NCBI GenBank assembly: GCA_014904985.1 | Contig: MU129001.1 | Span: 163,042-227,041 of the forward strand | Reading direction: 5' to 3' | DNA from: Hydnum rufescens UP504 | Lineage: Eukaryota; Basidiomycota; Agaricomycetes; Cantharellales; Hydnaceae | Length of the DNA: 64,000 nt | In this document: one piece after another, positions 12,220-24,418 of the stretch | How the letters are laid out: every line of letters starts with the position of its first letter | Numbering within the stretch: the stretch's first letter is position 1 | Notes under the pieces: generated by a model | Told to the model about the DNA's origin: nothing | Database searches by the model: none | Seen by the model: the letters and a program-made list of their open reading frames with translations, nothing else | Made by a program: the position numbers and the translations under genes

Positions 12220-13585
12220 CTAGCCTGAGGATTGTCTTCTCGGAGGTTGATAGACTAAAACAAAGAGACCGAATTAAAATCCATGATAAACTAGAGAAAA
12301 CACTAAACTAAACGACACACCTAACTTCCTGTTCTTGATAGGGCTCCACTTGAAACGTTTCATGTAGACAGAGAGGCCAAAGAGGGCAGACAAGATGATA
12401 ACCGCCTTGAGACCCATTTTCTTTCTTTCATCGTGCTCAGGTTCCGCTGCCCACGAGAGGAACGTCACAACGTCCTTAGCCATCTGCGAGGTCGTTGCTG
12501 GGGTGCCTGTGCGGCACAAAAGAATCATTAATGTGACTTTTTTTTTTTAAGTCAGAGGACGCTCTCAACCATACCGTCATCGTACTCGACGACCCCGTCA
12601 AATAGGGTACGTGCCATGGCAATAGCTCCACCAGGGAAGTAAGGATTGTAGTTGAGTCCCTCACGAATTTCAACACCCGCAGGGGCGTCGACGTATCCCG
12701 TCAGGAGCGAATACACATAGTCCTATACACCAGCCAATCAGTAGGCGTAAGACGCCGAACCAAAGTAGGAAAGGCAAGGAAAGAAGGGGCTCAATACTCA
12801 CGGCACCACCGTGTCTAGACTTAATGATCAAGCTCAAGTCGGGCGGGAGGGCCCCTCCATTCGCGGCTCTTGCAGCCTCTTCATTGGGGTACGGTGCCGG
12901 TAAATAATCACTAAGTTTTCCTGGCCTCTTGAAATTTTCGCCAATGTCGTTTGGGCCATCCTCATATTCTATTTCTTCCGCCAACCCTCGTGCTTGATCC
13001 GCTGTATGTGATGATCCAACAAGGTTGCGCCAAGCAATTCGGTCCAGCGAGTGACAGGCAGCGCACACTTCACGGTATACCTGGAACCCTCGTCGGATGC
13101 TAGGGGGTACCAGTCAAAAAAGCATTGAAAAAAATTCCACCGAGTAGGGTCACAGAGACATTTAGAAAACTATTTAGGAAACTGTGCGAACACATGTTTA
13201 TGAGGGCTGAAAATCACACCTGGCATGGTCAAAGCTATCGAAAGGCCCTTTATGGCTCCATGGATACGCAGCGGGGTGCAGACCATCCTCAGCCGGTGAG
13301 TTCGCACTCACCTCACCAAGGAAGGGGAATGCACCATAGAGGTGGGTGTACCATGCCATGGAACCCACTGTAGCCAGTGTCGTTGCTGCCAACACAGCAT
13401 TCGAAAGAGTCGCAGGTTGGGCCTAGACAGCAGACCAATAGTCAATGAAGAAACGGGAAACGGCGGGGCCATCGGAGAGAACGCAAGGAACTCACCACCG
13501 ATGTTCCTTGGGCTGCAGTAGTTGAGGCAAGTCGGCGCGGGATGACGCGTGCCATCCGTGCCCCAGCTAGCCTGGAGATCATCAT
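12220..13585 (-). CDS. CYT1: Cytochrome c1, complex III haem subunit
   Basis: Function (family): membrane-anchored c-type cytochrome of the mitochondrial bc1 complex that passes electrons from the Rieske protein to cytochrome c. Seen: a basic presequence from ATG 13585 ([20 protein letters not shown]), a hydrophobic sorting segment near [16 protein letters not shown], the haem site CAACHS (near 13,060), RIAWRNLVG and a conserved [16 protein letters not shown] segment. Next come the [11 protein letters not shown] region and an [26 protein letters not shown] block with the Met ligand. A C-terminal transmembrane helix follows ([14 protein letters not shown]), then [13 protein letters not shown] spliced to [11 protein letters not shown] and a stop at 12220-12222. 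The last short exon was chosen because it restores the usual C-terminal VY.PP. Confidence 0.93.
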
Positions 13586-14022
13586 ACCGGCTCAGTCGAT
13601 GGATTGGGCTCTCGCCTCTGGTGTGAACTACTCTTTTTACGCCGGCTATTTCCGGCCGTCGTAGTACACCCCACGTTTCTGGCTCTTATCCATATATGGT
13701 GCATTGATGTATTCGAGTGGCGGGCGGGGGCCCCATCCTTTGGCTTTCCCTTCGTATTTCTGCTTTTTTTTTTTCTTCTCCTTTTATCTTCACAATTACC
13801 TAAGCTGTACTTAGCCGAATTCGCCGAAAATCGGTTCAGCAGTCCAAAGGGAATTTCAGGAGAGAGTTTGCTGAGTGGTAACTACAGCGCAGCGACGGGG
13901 AGCAACAAAGGAAGAGGACCGCAGAAATGAACAGAATTGGAAGCATAAACATTCAGTAAAAGTTCGTAAGCGCATCATAAAATTTCTTCTCCCCTCCGCT
14001 TCCCGGCAAGCACAACGCGCGA
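13586..14022. promoter_or_regulatory. CYT1 upstream region
   Basis: The 437 bp between the CYT1 start and the stop of the CYSTM-type gene (same strand) contain pyrimidine-rich runs on the + strand (near 13,760) and no recognisable gene. It presumably carries the CYT1 promoter. Confidence 0.4.
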
Positions 14023-14865
14023 TTAGAAACAAAGCGCACACAGCTCTAAAAAATCTTGATAGTAAGTAACGGCATTACATCCATGCCGAGTAATGCCCTT
14101 TACGAACCTTCTGCAGCACAGCAGAGACCTTTGGGAACAGATAAGAGGGTGTCGAGGATTAGAGCAATAACACTTACAAATACCAGCAAGGCTGCATGTC
14201 ATGAAGTCACAAACCAGTAAGTGAGAAGAGCAGACACGACCCGGACAAGGTGAGATAACCTACCACGCCATGCACCCATCATTCGAGCTACTCTTCTGCA
14301 AATTGGCCAAGTTCACGTCAGTATTATCTTGGCATTGTGAAAGAAGAGGGCACCGCACCTTGGGCCCCTGGACATATACAGTCTGTGGTGGGGGCTACAG
14401 AGGAAATCGAGGCTTGAATAGTGTTTGCACCCTCACTAGCAGAAAAGACGCACCTGTGGCTGGTAACCATATCCGCCAGGTTGGTAAGCCTGTTGCGGGG
14501 CCTGAGGACCACCGTAATAACCCTGGCACCATAATCAGTACCTCACGCGTTCAGTCTCGAACAAGACATACCCCTTGTGGAGGGGGTCCTATCACGAAGG
14601 AAGGAGCACTCAGTCGGGATCGAATGAAGAGGCGGAGATGCTGCCAAAATTCTCACCCTGGGGAGGATAGTACTGACCCCCGGGAGGGGGACCTGACGGA
14701 GGACCGTCTACAATCGAACATAGGAGCCTTATCGTTCTGCGAGAGCGAATACACGACAAGACGACTTACATTGATTCGGGCCTCCGTGGTTGTAGTACTA
14801 AAACGAGAAAGTCAATACCCGGAGAGACTTTTTAACGAGAGAGTACAGACATCTTTGTTGGACAT
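14023..14865 (-). CDS. Small Pro/Gly/Tyr-rich CYSTM-type membrane protein
   Basis: Hand-spliced from very short exons; no single reading frame shows it. Reading: MSNKDYYNHGGPNQ, YGPPSGPPPGGQYYPPQ, GPPPQG, GYYGGPQAPQQAYQPGGYGY, PPPQTVYVQGPK, KSSSNDGCM, ACLAGICLCCAAE, DFLELCALCF. This is the layout of the fungal CYSTM family: a PPxYYP-type disordered tail followed by a C-terminal cysteine-rich membrane helix (CMACLAGICLCC). CYSTM proteins are proposed to act in stress tolerance at the plasma membrane; that role is known only for a few members. All junctions are GT..AG. Start ATG 14865, stop 14023-14025. About eight exons encode roughly 110 residues, so an automatic annotation would probably miss it. 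Confidence 0.7.
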
Positions 14866-15240
14866 GATGCTTAAGGGAATCCGGTGGTGACAAAAGCTGA
14901 AATCCGGCCGGCAAATCGCGCATCGATGAAAGGTGGCACACTGCACAGGATTGCTACACCGTATTCCACTGCTGTGTACACTGCGGATTCATCTCATTTA
15001 TTTACAGTACTCCAAAACCACCCGTCCCGGCAGTACATCATGCCCTGTTTACGATCTTTTGGGTCGGGGGAAATCGGAAGTTGCCGAAACGTTCTGTAGT
15101 GCGACTTCAAAGTCGACAGGGTGCGCTTATTCCCATTTCATTGGCACCCAACAATATATTCACCAATTTTGCTCACACAATCGCACTAGAAGATCTATCG
15201 ACGCAGTACTCGACATCATTCAAGACTCGCTCAAGAAGTC
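14866..15240. promoter_or_regulatory. Divergent promoter CYSTM gene / dynein light chain
   Basis: The two start codons are 375 bp apart and point away from each other. No known operator recognised. Confidence 0.4.
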
Positions 15241-15646
15241 ATGGCTGAACCAGAATCTGCAGGAAATACCTCCGTGGGCACAGACCCCTTCAAACCAGAT
15301 GGTGCGAAGGCCGTGATCAAAAACGTAGACATGGTAGAGGAAATGCAGCAACAATCTATCGATATCGCCCTTGCCGCTGTCGAGAAGTTCACCATCGAAA
15401 AAGACATGGCATCATTTGTAAAACGCGAATTTGACAGGAAATACGGCCCTACGTGGCATGTAGTTGTTGGAAAGAATTTTGGGAGCTACGTTACGCACGG
15501 TAAGCTATCTCCTTATTTTACCGGGCGTCGAGTAGTCGGCGTGTTTAGGACCCAATCTTGATCGCGTTACCTTCGCTCCCTCAGAAACGAAGCACTTCAT
15601 CTACTTTTATGTTGATATTCGCGCTTTCTTGATATGGAAGTCTTAG
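15241..15646 (+). CDS. DYN2: Dynein light chain LC8-type (DYNLL/DYN2)
   Basis: Family role: homodimeric hub protein that binds and dimerises the dynein intermediate chain. Seen: after a short N-terminal extension the LC8 fold begins [26 protein letters not shown]. It continues [32 protein letters not shown], then across one intron (donor after CAC G) to [20 protein letters not shown] and TAG 15644-15646. The ATG at 15241 is the first in frame. The length of about 106 residues is slightly longer than the 89-residue norm, all at the N-terminus. Its binding partner, the intermediate chain, is encoded 10 kb upstream on the same strand. Confidence 0.93.
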
Positions 15647-16153
15647 CCGGTTCGGTCCATTTTCCTCTCGTCTCTTTCGACGATGGGTCCTCACATCTTC
15701 AGATGTAGAATGATGGTCGGGTCACAACTCAACTTTTTGCTCACCGCATTGTCGTTGTCTCGATGATAACCCCCCCCTCCTCAGTCATACTGTGCCCTCG
15801 ACCACCCATTTTGCATCGATTGTGACATCTGTACATACCCATTTCCGCTTGTTTTGGCTCTTCACGTGTGAATGCGGCTTATGTGGATCCTTGAACGTGC
15901 ATATTCATCAGGCAGCTACGCAAATCCCTATATTAGGCTGACTGGTCTCCAGCTTATAAGAAATGCTAAGACATTGGCCACAGCACTCGTGAAGATCATC
16001 CGACATCGAGCCTCATCCATGTCTAGTTCACGTATCCTTTATGCAAACGATGGCATGGTCCATCTCTATACGTCAACGCGAAAAACTAAGATAAGTACGC
16101 AGTGGGAGGAATTAATTTAGTAATGTTATGAGCCAACAAGGGCTCAGGTACTG
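15647..16153. other. Convergent intergenic region LC8/TIM23
   Basis: About 500 bp between two facing stop codons. A plus-strand open frame at 15872-16120 shows no domain and looks like chance. No RNA gene seen. Confidence 0.4.
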
Positions 16154-17016
16154 TCACAACAAGCGGCGTTTTGCGAAGCTCCATATCCCAGCTGCACCAG
16201 TCATGATGGTTGCAGCCGCGATAGCAGGCCGGACGCCAGCTGTAGATAGAGTAATGGAAAGTTAGTCATTTCATGCAGTTGGTTAACAGCACCATACTCG
16301 CCTGTCGATTTAAACAGTGCCCCCGTAAGGCCCCCCGCAGCCATACTCCCATAAGCGTCGTGCCGCCCTCGGTATGAGTCAATAGAGGAGTTAATCGCGT
16401 TATAGATTAGTGCTATCGGACCGAGGATTGCTTAGCACATATATAATTATCAGAAGGAAATAGCATATACCTAGGACACCCGCAGAGTTACCCATGAAGG
16501 AGCCTCGTCGGGTCACAGAATTGAGGATACTATTGATACGTAGGCGTGCGCTGGACACAGCGAGTGGACGGCCACTTCCTTCTCGTAGACCCCACAAGCC
16601 GCCAATCGCCAATCCTATGTCCGAGGAGTATAAGGAAAGGATATAAGCATACAGAAAAAGATTGCTTGGAATCGGAAAGCAATTCGTGGCCACACACCAG
16701 ACAAGTATGTTGTCCCTGTCCCATAGCACAAATCATCACCCCACCCGCGGCTAGGTAATGCTGTTTCGGCTCCAGGCAGCTGATGTCGCTTGTCATCGTC
16801 CAGGACAAGATAATCAAGCGTGTCGCCCAGTTGGGCCATGGGATGGAGTTTCGCAGGGTCAAAGGAGCTGGCATTCAGTACATCTAACGCAGTAGGTGCT
16901 GTGTCCGGTGTTGTAGATGGTACAGATCGGGCGAAAGATGCTGAACGAAGCACCGATGTTGGGTCTGTGCCGTCCGCAGTGAGATCAGACCCTTTTCCTG
17001 TGTTTGAGGATGACAT
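16154..17016 (-). CDS. TIM23: Mitochondrial import channel subunit TIM23
   Basis: Role (family): pore-forming subunit of the presequence translocase in the mitochondrial inner membrane. Seen: a polar N-terminal intermembrane-space domain (DPAKLHPMAQLGDTLDYLVLDDDK), then the Tim17/22/23 module. That module contains LPSRGWGDDLCYGTGTTYLSG, GLAIGGLWGLREG, RINSILNSVTRRGSFMGNSAGVLG and LIYNAINSSIDSYRGRHDAYGSMAAGGLTGALFKSTG, and ends AGVRPAIAAATIMTGAAGIWSFAKRRLL with TGA at 16154-16156. Four or more exons. The ATG at 17016 is preceded by the divergent TPR gene (109 bp away). Confidence 0.92.
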
Positions 17017-17125
17017 TAAGCGCGGAATTCAGAGAAATTTTGAGAACGGAATCAGCCGGATTACTTAATCAAGAGTTGGCTACCGCTCTTTGCCGAAAGC
17101 GCGAATTGTTTCCGTTACGCCCAAA

Positions 17126-18250
17126 ATGGCTTCGAGGATTTTGACGGTATCGAGAGCAATACCAAGAATAATTCGATTTGGGACTCCTCTTAAATCGGGT
17201 CTGCTTTCCTGTTTTTTCAACTTATCCACTACATTTACGTTACTAATGTGGTCTCACCCAGTAGCTGTTTCCTCAACATCGTCAATACGTCGACGTCAGT
17301 GCCTACTCGGTTTCACCAAGGGAGTGAGTCCTTAGTCTGGATATTATTATAGGTTGGGCTACCTCGACTACCCCGACATCTTCCCCCAATGATCCTGCGG
17401 AAGCAGAAGCTATGAAAGCTCTCGAAGAAGGCACAAAACGATTGGAGGACGGCGATGTACCTGGCGCCAAAGTCATGTACGAGAGAAGCGTGATGATCAA
17501 GAAAACTGCAAGCGTATGACACTGTTTCTAGAGTATGTTGAACCAATTGATCGACTACGTCCACTGGTTCTAGGCACTCTTCAACCTTGGTGTGACACAT
17601 TATCATTCCAGTTGAGTAAGGTGTTTCAAGACCACTTCATCATGTTTACAAAGCCAAATTTGCGCCATTTGTGTTATAGAGGACTTCCAGGCCGCCATCG
17701 ATGCGTGGAAAGAGAGTATAGAGCTGCAACCAAGTAGTCCCGATGCTCACACAAGTGCGTTACTTGATTTCCATTTGGCTTCACACCCTGATTTACGAGG
17801 GCCAAGATCTTGCCAGTGCCTATATCATGTCTCCGATTTCCCGCCCTAGTCTTGCAATTGACCATCTGAGGTATTGCTTCCCAACAGTTTCTTTCCGTCC
17901 TCATACTCCCTCCCGATCTATCATCCAGAATCGCATCATCCCTTTCACCGGAAGATCCCGAAATCTCCTTCAATTTAGGCGCTGTGTTAGAAGCCTGTAA
18001 GTCCAATAGGTAACTCGCCATTCATCCAGCCACAGATGAAGTTTGAAGGTGGCTTATTGGAAGAGGCCTTGGAGCAATACAAGCGAAGTAAGGAATATGG
18101 GGTGGATCGTGCCGGGATGCACATCCGGAATGTGAGCCAGTCGATTTACGGCTTACGTCGTCTCACCCCTTCACCGTGCTTTAGGTCAGCGCCAAAATTC
18201 TCGGGAAAAAACTTGAATCCCTCAAGAAAGCAGAAAAGAAGGAAGAGTGA
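17126..18250 (+). CDS. Mitochondrial TPR-repeat protein
   Basis: I do not assign a specific ortholog. Seen: the ATG at 17126 opens an Arg-rich, acid-free leader (MASRILTVSRAIPRIIRFG) that looks like a mitochondrial presequence. After spliced exons come EAEAMKALEEGTKRLEDGDVPGAKVMYERSV, ALFNLGVTHYHSKDFQAAIDAWKESIELQPSSPDAHTNLASAYI and SPDDPEISFNLGAVLEA, then MKFEGGLLEEALEQYKRSKEYGVDRAGMHIRNV. These are consecutive TPR motifs. The C-terminus is a Lys-rich tail KILGKKLESLKKAEKKEE with TGA at 18248-18250. It is divergent from TIM23, and converges on the PPR-like gene with only 78 bp between stop codons. Confidence 0.75.
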
Positions 18251-18328
18251 CAATTGCTGCAGATTCCTACTCGTAGTCCTCAGCATCACATCCTCTATCC
18301 CACGACTTATTTAGCAATACAGTATTGC

Positions 18329-20492
18329 TTAGGGCCCTTGACATTTTGCCATGACGTCCTTAAACACCTCTCGTGCAGGCAAACCCGATTTCACCCTCAT
18401 TCCTAGCCTCCGTCTTCCATGTGGGTCCCAATTAGCATCAACCTCTAGCTTTAAGAGTTCTGCCGTTGTGAATGAGATGTCGAAGAGCTGAAACGTCGTT
18501 ACCAGAACACTGACACTCTGGCGCCACTCGAGCCGGGCCACTTCCTGTTCTTGAGCCCATCGTAGAGCCACGCGGGCCACATGCCAAGCTACGTTCCCAG
18601 CAAGAATATCTCTTATCACGGCTCGCTCCATATCCTGCGTGCGTGCGTCACCATCGCCGCCAGAAAGTCCATTGGAGAACGCGTAATTAAGAATGTCGAA
18701 AGCCGCGCGGATCCCTAGGCGGGAGCCCGTTGCATCCCATGGCAAGCGCCACGTCATGATAGCTGTCATTGTATATCGCCATGCTCGATGGAAATTGGAG
18801 AATGAACGCTTCCGCATCGGGGCACCCTGCCGCAAGACCTCAACAAGTAACACATAAGCGCTCGCCACCTGCTCTGATGCTGGAGGGCGTTTCCCGAGAG
18901 CGTGGTTGAGCAATCGGGCATACGTCCCATGCAGTCTGAGGGCTACATCTCGTGTAGTGGAGGAGATTAGTTTGTCTGGAGAAGAGATGATCCCATTTAA
19001 AGAGGGTAGGGGCGCGGGGCGTGAGGATAGTGGCACAGACGAAAGGAAGCGCTCGGAAGACATGTGGAAGCCATCAGTTAGGTCACGGAGTGCCTTGTAA
19101 TGCTCGAGTGCAGTGGAGGGGTCGTTCGACAACAGTCTGTCTCGCGCGAGAATTTGCAGGCGGTGAGATTCGATAACGACAGTGGAGATGCCGCGCCCGT
19201 AATAATGAGGAGTCTTGCGGCTGTGACCTGACCTGCCCCGCCTGGACAACCAAGACCTGCGTACAATCCGATGTAGAACGGCATCGTATGACCAACAGCC
19301 AGTTGATGAGTCTATGTATGGGAGGAAACGATTTGGTCTGCCGTCCTCCTTTTGAAATTCGCGAATATCCAACAAGACCTCTGCCCACGCAAACTCCAGC
19401 ATAGCGATACTGCCGACTTCGTCGTCGGTCTTTCGAATAGTGGTAAGAGCAATGAAGAAATCCCGTGCTAGGTCTATGGAAAGGCGGTATTTTGCGAGGT
19501 ACTGCATCATAGCAGAGAATTCGCGTATGAGAATAGCAAGGAGACGGGGCGTGACAGGGATTTGAGCTTGAATCATCTTGTCCAGGAGAGATTGAATGCT
19601 CTGGATGGATTGCTCCATTGAGGGGATCGCATGGTCGTTTGGGTTTCCTTGGACAACGAACATGGTCTCCAGACACAAGGAACGGATGATGTGCCCATAT
19701 GTGTGGGCAGAGTTGGGGGCAAGGTTCAGCTGCTTCATTTCCTGGGATAGACGAAGTACAACGGAATATTTCCGTCGAGCGAAACTGATCCCGATCAGGT
19801 GGGCGTAAACGCGTTGGGCGACTTCGAGTTGGACGGGACGGTTGGAAATGGATCCACAGATTTCGAGGGCGTCGTCGAGAAATACCCTCGCTCCGGATAA
19901 GTCCCCAGCAAAGCACACGGCATGTAGAGCATTTATCGAAAGTCGTATATCCCTGGGCTTCATGAGAGTGCGAAATTTGGAGATTCTCTGGGCTTTGTCT
20001 TGAGAAGTGAGGTTGGATGACCCACCAGATATCAGGTTTAGCAGGAGTAGTAGAAGAGGGTCCCTCTCCGTAACCGTGACATTTTGGATTTGGGTATGGT
20101 TCATGTACAAAACTATCAATCGAACCCAATAGCGTTTGGCCAAGACGAATGGGAGAAGATTCATGACCACATGCGCGTAGAATGCATTTCGAGCATTCAA
20201 GTTCGAAAACCTCTCTGGATGGTTCTGGGCAACATACCCCACAACAGCATTGAATATCTTGCGCGCACTTGGTGGGTTCTTTGGGATGGCTCCTATCATT
20301 AATGGCAATAATCAGGGATGAGGAAATAACACTGACTGCGAGCGATCCTAGAGCTTGATTGAGAACGACTGCTCCTCTGTTGACGTGTTCTGCTCTTGAT
20401 TGATAGGCTGCTCGTGTGCATAGCCAAGCTGGACGCGCTGGAACACTCATAATCCGAAGGACGCGTGGGAGAGAGCATGTCAACCGTATCAT
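18329..20492 (-). CDS. PPR-like helical-repeat protein, probably mitochondrial
   Basis: Seen: one very long exon of about 650 codons made of paired helices (for example LSINALHAVCFAGDLSGARVFL, VYAHLIGISFARRKYSVVLRL, AHTYGHIIRSLCLE), preceded by a small first exon. The upstream ATG at 20492 gives an N-terminus MIRLTCSLPRVLRIMSVPAR, basic and free of acidic residues, so I prefer it to the ATG at 20450. The intron between the exons (donor after LAV, acceptor GATAG) is short, about 40 bp. Fungal proteins of this make-up usually serve mitochondrial RNA processing or translation; that role is inference. Repeats are divergent, so other alpha-solenoid families remain possible. Confidence 0.6.
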
Positions 20493-20646
20493 TCAGCAGC
20501 ATGAGGCTCTGGCTCATATATCCCCTCTAATTCGCCCGCTCGTCGTCCAATATCGGGAACGCAGGCGTTGGGTACCCAGAAAATGTTTACGGTGGGCCGG
20601 CAACTTCCGACGTCAGCTGCCCCGCGATTCCTTTCAGCCACCAGCG

Positions 20647-22833
20647 ATGACAAGTTCATATGAGGAAGAGCCAAACCCTTTCAGCCAGGATGTCGGCTTT
20701 GATGGGGTATCTGGACTCAGCACCCCTTCTGTCGAACATATCACCTTCACCCCCGAGGGTACTACGGTAGAATCGTCTCAGTCGACCGTCAATGGCCAGT
20801 TCTTTGAGGGATCTCGGATACTTGCTCCTCCGCATATTCCAGGGGGCTCACCAGCATCTAGGCCGATTGGATATAAGAGCGAAATTGATCGTTATTTGCA
20901 CTCTGGCGAGGATGTAGAAATATTGGTGGCGACACTCCTTTATTTGAGGGTGACTTTTGCATTCACGGGCGCTTGAACCATCTAGATCACCGATGCAGTC
21001 AAGACGTCGGACAATTCCACTTCAGCTTATATCGTATATATGATACGGACTGGGGTAAGGCAAGCATATTGTTCTGCTACTGGCTATTACTGAGTCCCAC
21101 CCTGCGGGTAGGATGTCGATACTCGCCGCCGTTATTCCGATTTTGAGTCCTTTAGAAAAGGCTTAGTTAAACTTTATCCAACACTCATAGTTCCACCTAT
21201 ACCTTCTAAGCAGACCATTGGCGATTATGCTGTCAAACAAAGCAAGGCCAAGGAGGATGCGACAATGATATCTCGGCGAAAGCGTATGCTACAAGTATTC
21301 CTCAATCGGCTGGCACGGCACCCCATACTCTCTACGGAATACATATTCCACCGCTTCCTGAGTGCCGATGTCTCCTGGGTATGCTTGAAATATTCTGGTC
21401 GTGCTTAAAATGCACTCATCCTTCTAATCTGCAGTCCGAAATATTACATTCTCCGCCCCTGTCCCAGTTACCAAAGGACATTTTGAAAGCACCCGCTCAT
21501 AATCCCTTGGACAGTTCATCAGCGATAGCATACGCTGCTCTTCCGAGCCCCAGTGCATCTACCCAATTAAGGAATCCAGACCAGCGCTTCCTTGATTCGG
21601 AGGTGTTCACCAACCGATTTGCTTCGCATCTTTCAGGTAATATGGAGAAGGTGACCCGGCGAACAATGAAACGCTGGTCAGGTATGTGTATATCCTTTAT
21701 ACTGGGATTTCCGTAGTGACGCCCGTGCACTGGTGATGAAAGATTACGCGCATGATAACGCCGAGCTAGGTGCGGTTCTGAATGGTTTCAGTCTTTCAGA
21801 GACTGGCCATTTGGCTTCTGCCCTCGAGAAGACGGGTCAAGCGATCGATACGACATACATTTCTACCGCTCGTCTGGTGCGTCATTGATTTATATTTCTA
21901 TCAGATTGTCGCGTTGAAGCGCGTTTAGTTGCAAGACTTAGAACAAACATGGACCGAACCGCTGCACGAATACAGTCAATTCGCCGAAATCATCAAAAAG
22001 TTGTTGCTATACCGACATCAGAAACATATCCAGTACGAAATGACGCTGGACACACTCGACCTCAAACGCGAAGCACTCGAGGAATTGGAAAAGAGCGAGG
22101 CTGAGGCCCGTCGACTGGAGAGTGCTTTAGCTGCTGCGGGCGTCCGTACGAAGGGAGCCTCCTCACTTTCACAATCTCAACCTGCCCTTGGTAGTGTGGG
22201 CTCCCGAACAGAAGCAATAGATGATGAACCTGAATATAATGGGGTGGAAAGGAATGGAGTTCCGGAGCCTTTGCCTCCTCCACCACTGTCATCGGCACGG
22301 CGGACCAAAAGTATGGGTGGAGGTCTGCTCAGCGCTCTTTCACATTCATTACAGGGGATGATGGATGTCGATCCTGAGGCAGCTCGTCGAAACGCGATCA
22401 GCAAGACAAGGGATGCTATTTCCCATGTTTGTTTTTCACCCACCTATTCTATTTATGTGCCACACCTCTGATCTCATACTTGATCATGATTTAGCTCGAA
22501 GACGCCCAACACCTCTCCGCACAGGATCTCAAGTACGCATCATCGACAATTCAGGCCGACTTGGATCGTTTTCAGCGCCAAAAAGTTGCTGATTTGCGAG
22601 AGATGGCATTAGCAATGGCACGGATACATCGGGATTGGTGTCAGGCGGTTTGTATTCCATTTTTAGGTGGCGACGCTGCTATCGTTAACGATGCACTCTT
22701 TCCTCGTGAATAGAATCTAGAAGCATGGGAGGCGGCGAAAGTCGAGATGTCGGCCATCGAGGCGCATCCAAACCAGCCTCCACGAGAAGAATCCACTAGG
22801 AGTGATGCACCTGGACTTCCGGTAACCAAATGA
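20647..22833 (+). CDS. SNX41: Sorting nexin SNX41/ATG20 (PX-BAR)
   Basis: Role (family): PI3P-binding endosomal sorting nexin; in fungi Snx41/Atg20 partner Snx4 in recycling of SNAREs and in selective autophagy. Seen: ATG 20647, an acidic/Ser-rich N-terminal tail with an NPF motif, and a PX domain with the PI3P-binding [10 protein letters not shown] motif (near 21,125) and the proline loop [14 protein letters not shown]. The C-terminal BAR-like coiled coil includes [48 protein letters not shown] and [22 protein letters not shown]. It ends at TGA 22831-22833. A Ser/Pro/Gly insertion sits within the coiled coil near 22,150-22,330, as in other basidiomycete SNX41 proteins. Confidence 0.88.
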
Positions 22834-23111
22834 AGTTATTTTGGCTTTGGGATATAATTCCCTTCCTTCCTATTTGCTACAATCTCTCTAACTGACGATT
22901 ACGGACACAAGTAAACACATTGTACCATTATTTTGCTTCTGATTGCATATTCTCATCTTTCGTCGTTCCTAATGAAACCCAAAGAAATCAGCCTGCAAGG
23001 CGAACGACTGCTTTACCGACCCGCTCGTGGTCTGAGGCCACGCCAATGACGCCCCAATTTGAGTCACGTGTCCGGCTTGCTTCCGGATGTTGCGCAAAAC
23101 TGGACCCAGCA

Positions 23112-24418
23112 ATGTTCTCCATAGTACCACTGGCACCTCGAGGCCGAGAATATGGACCTACGCGTCATCATCCATCCGTGCAAAAAGACGTGGATATGGG
23201 TCTGGATCTGGATGATGATTTGGACCACAGTTCGCGAATCACTTCACCTGGAGAAATGATCTCTTCTTCCTCCGCTGTCCTAAGGTTCGTTTGCTGGCTT
23301 TATTGGATAGTGCATAGATGACCCGAGTTTCACTACCTAGAGGGCATGGAACGTACGTCGAGGGTGAGGGGGTAATAGCCTCTGTTACAGGCGTGATTAC
23401 TCGTGTCAATAAACTTGTCACTGTCCGAGCCGTCAAGTCACGGTACGGATACACCTATCGCACATTTTCTTTTCCTTTCCTTTACAACTGTTCCACCGCA
23501 ATAGGTATAGTCCCGAAGTTGGGGATCTCGTCGTCGGCAGAATTGTTGAAGTCGGTGGAACAGTCATGCATCCTGAATGACGAGAAGACTGAAGACTGGT
23601 ACAGGTAGCACAGAGTCGTTGGAAAGTAGACGTCAATGGACGACAGGACGCTGTTCTACACCTTGCGTCAGTTAATTTGCCGGGTGGAATTCAGGTGAGC
23701 ATCTTCAGTATGAGTTGCATTCGCAGGGTCTCATGGGTTTCCATGCTCATAGCGTCGGAAACTCGAAACCGATGAGCTACAAATGCGTAATTTCTTCGAA
23801 GAGGGTGATCTACTTGTAGCTGAGGTTCAAGCAGCAGGGGGTGGAAACGCCTCTCTGCATACGCGCTCACTGAAATTTGGCAAGGTGGGGTCCCCCGGCT
23901 CTATTTTTCCCATTATTTTGCATATTCTTATTATCGCACTGCATGCCGCGGTTTCGCAGTTGCGTAACGGTCAGCTTGCGACCGTCCCCCCGGCACTTGT
24001 GCGACGACTGAAATCGCAGTTCCATTCTCTACCGTGCGGTGTTGACTTAATTCTGGGAATGAATGGATATATTTGGGTTAGTAAGCATGTCAAAGAGAGT
24101 GAGCAGCTTGGCGAGGAAGGTTTCGATGCTGAGGGGGTGTATTCAAATGTGAATGATGTACGTCTCCATTATTAGTGTCATATTCTATCGCTCGCTGATG
24201 GGCCTTTGATCCAGGACATAGACAATGCGACTCGCGCAGCCATATCACGGGTCAGCAATGTTATCCTTGTGCTAGCAAGGCATCATGTTCCGTTGACGGA
24301 TATGATCCTCAACGATGCATACGATTGGGTAATAGAGCAGGGTATTTCCACGGCTGATATCCTGTTGGGTGAGGCAGGTGAATCAATGGTATTATCGGTA
24401 ACGGCTCAATTACCATGA
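23112..24418 (+). CDS. RRP4: Exosome complex subunit RRP4
   Basis: Role (family): S1/KH cap subunit of the RNA exosome, guiding RNA into the 3'-5' exonuclease core. Seen: ATG 23112, a short N-terminal arm, then GHGTYVEGEGVIASVTGVITRVNKLVTVRAVKSRYSPEVGDLVVGRIVEV (N-terminal and S1 domain). Next are RWKVDVNGRQDAVLHLASVNLPGGIQRRK, ELQMRNFFEEGDLLVAEVQ, LHTRSLKFGKLRNGQLATVPPALVRR and the KH region LPCGVDLILGMNGYIWVSKH. The stop is at 24416-24418. The first intron uses an acceptor 22 bp downstream of a nearer AG so that VLR joins GHG. Same strand as SNX41 with 278 bp between them. Confidence 0.92.

Noticed and set aside
19083..20492. 469-codon minus-strand frame starting MIRLTCSLPRVL
   Set aside because: Only its first part is coding; after the first intron the real frame is the one ending at 18329. 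The rest of the long frame is Ser/Pro/His-rich and without domains.
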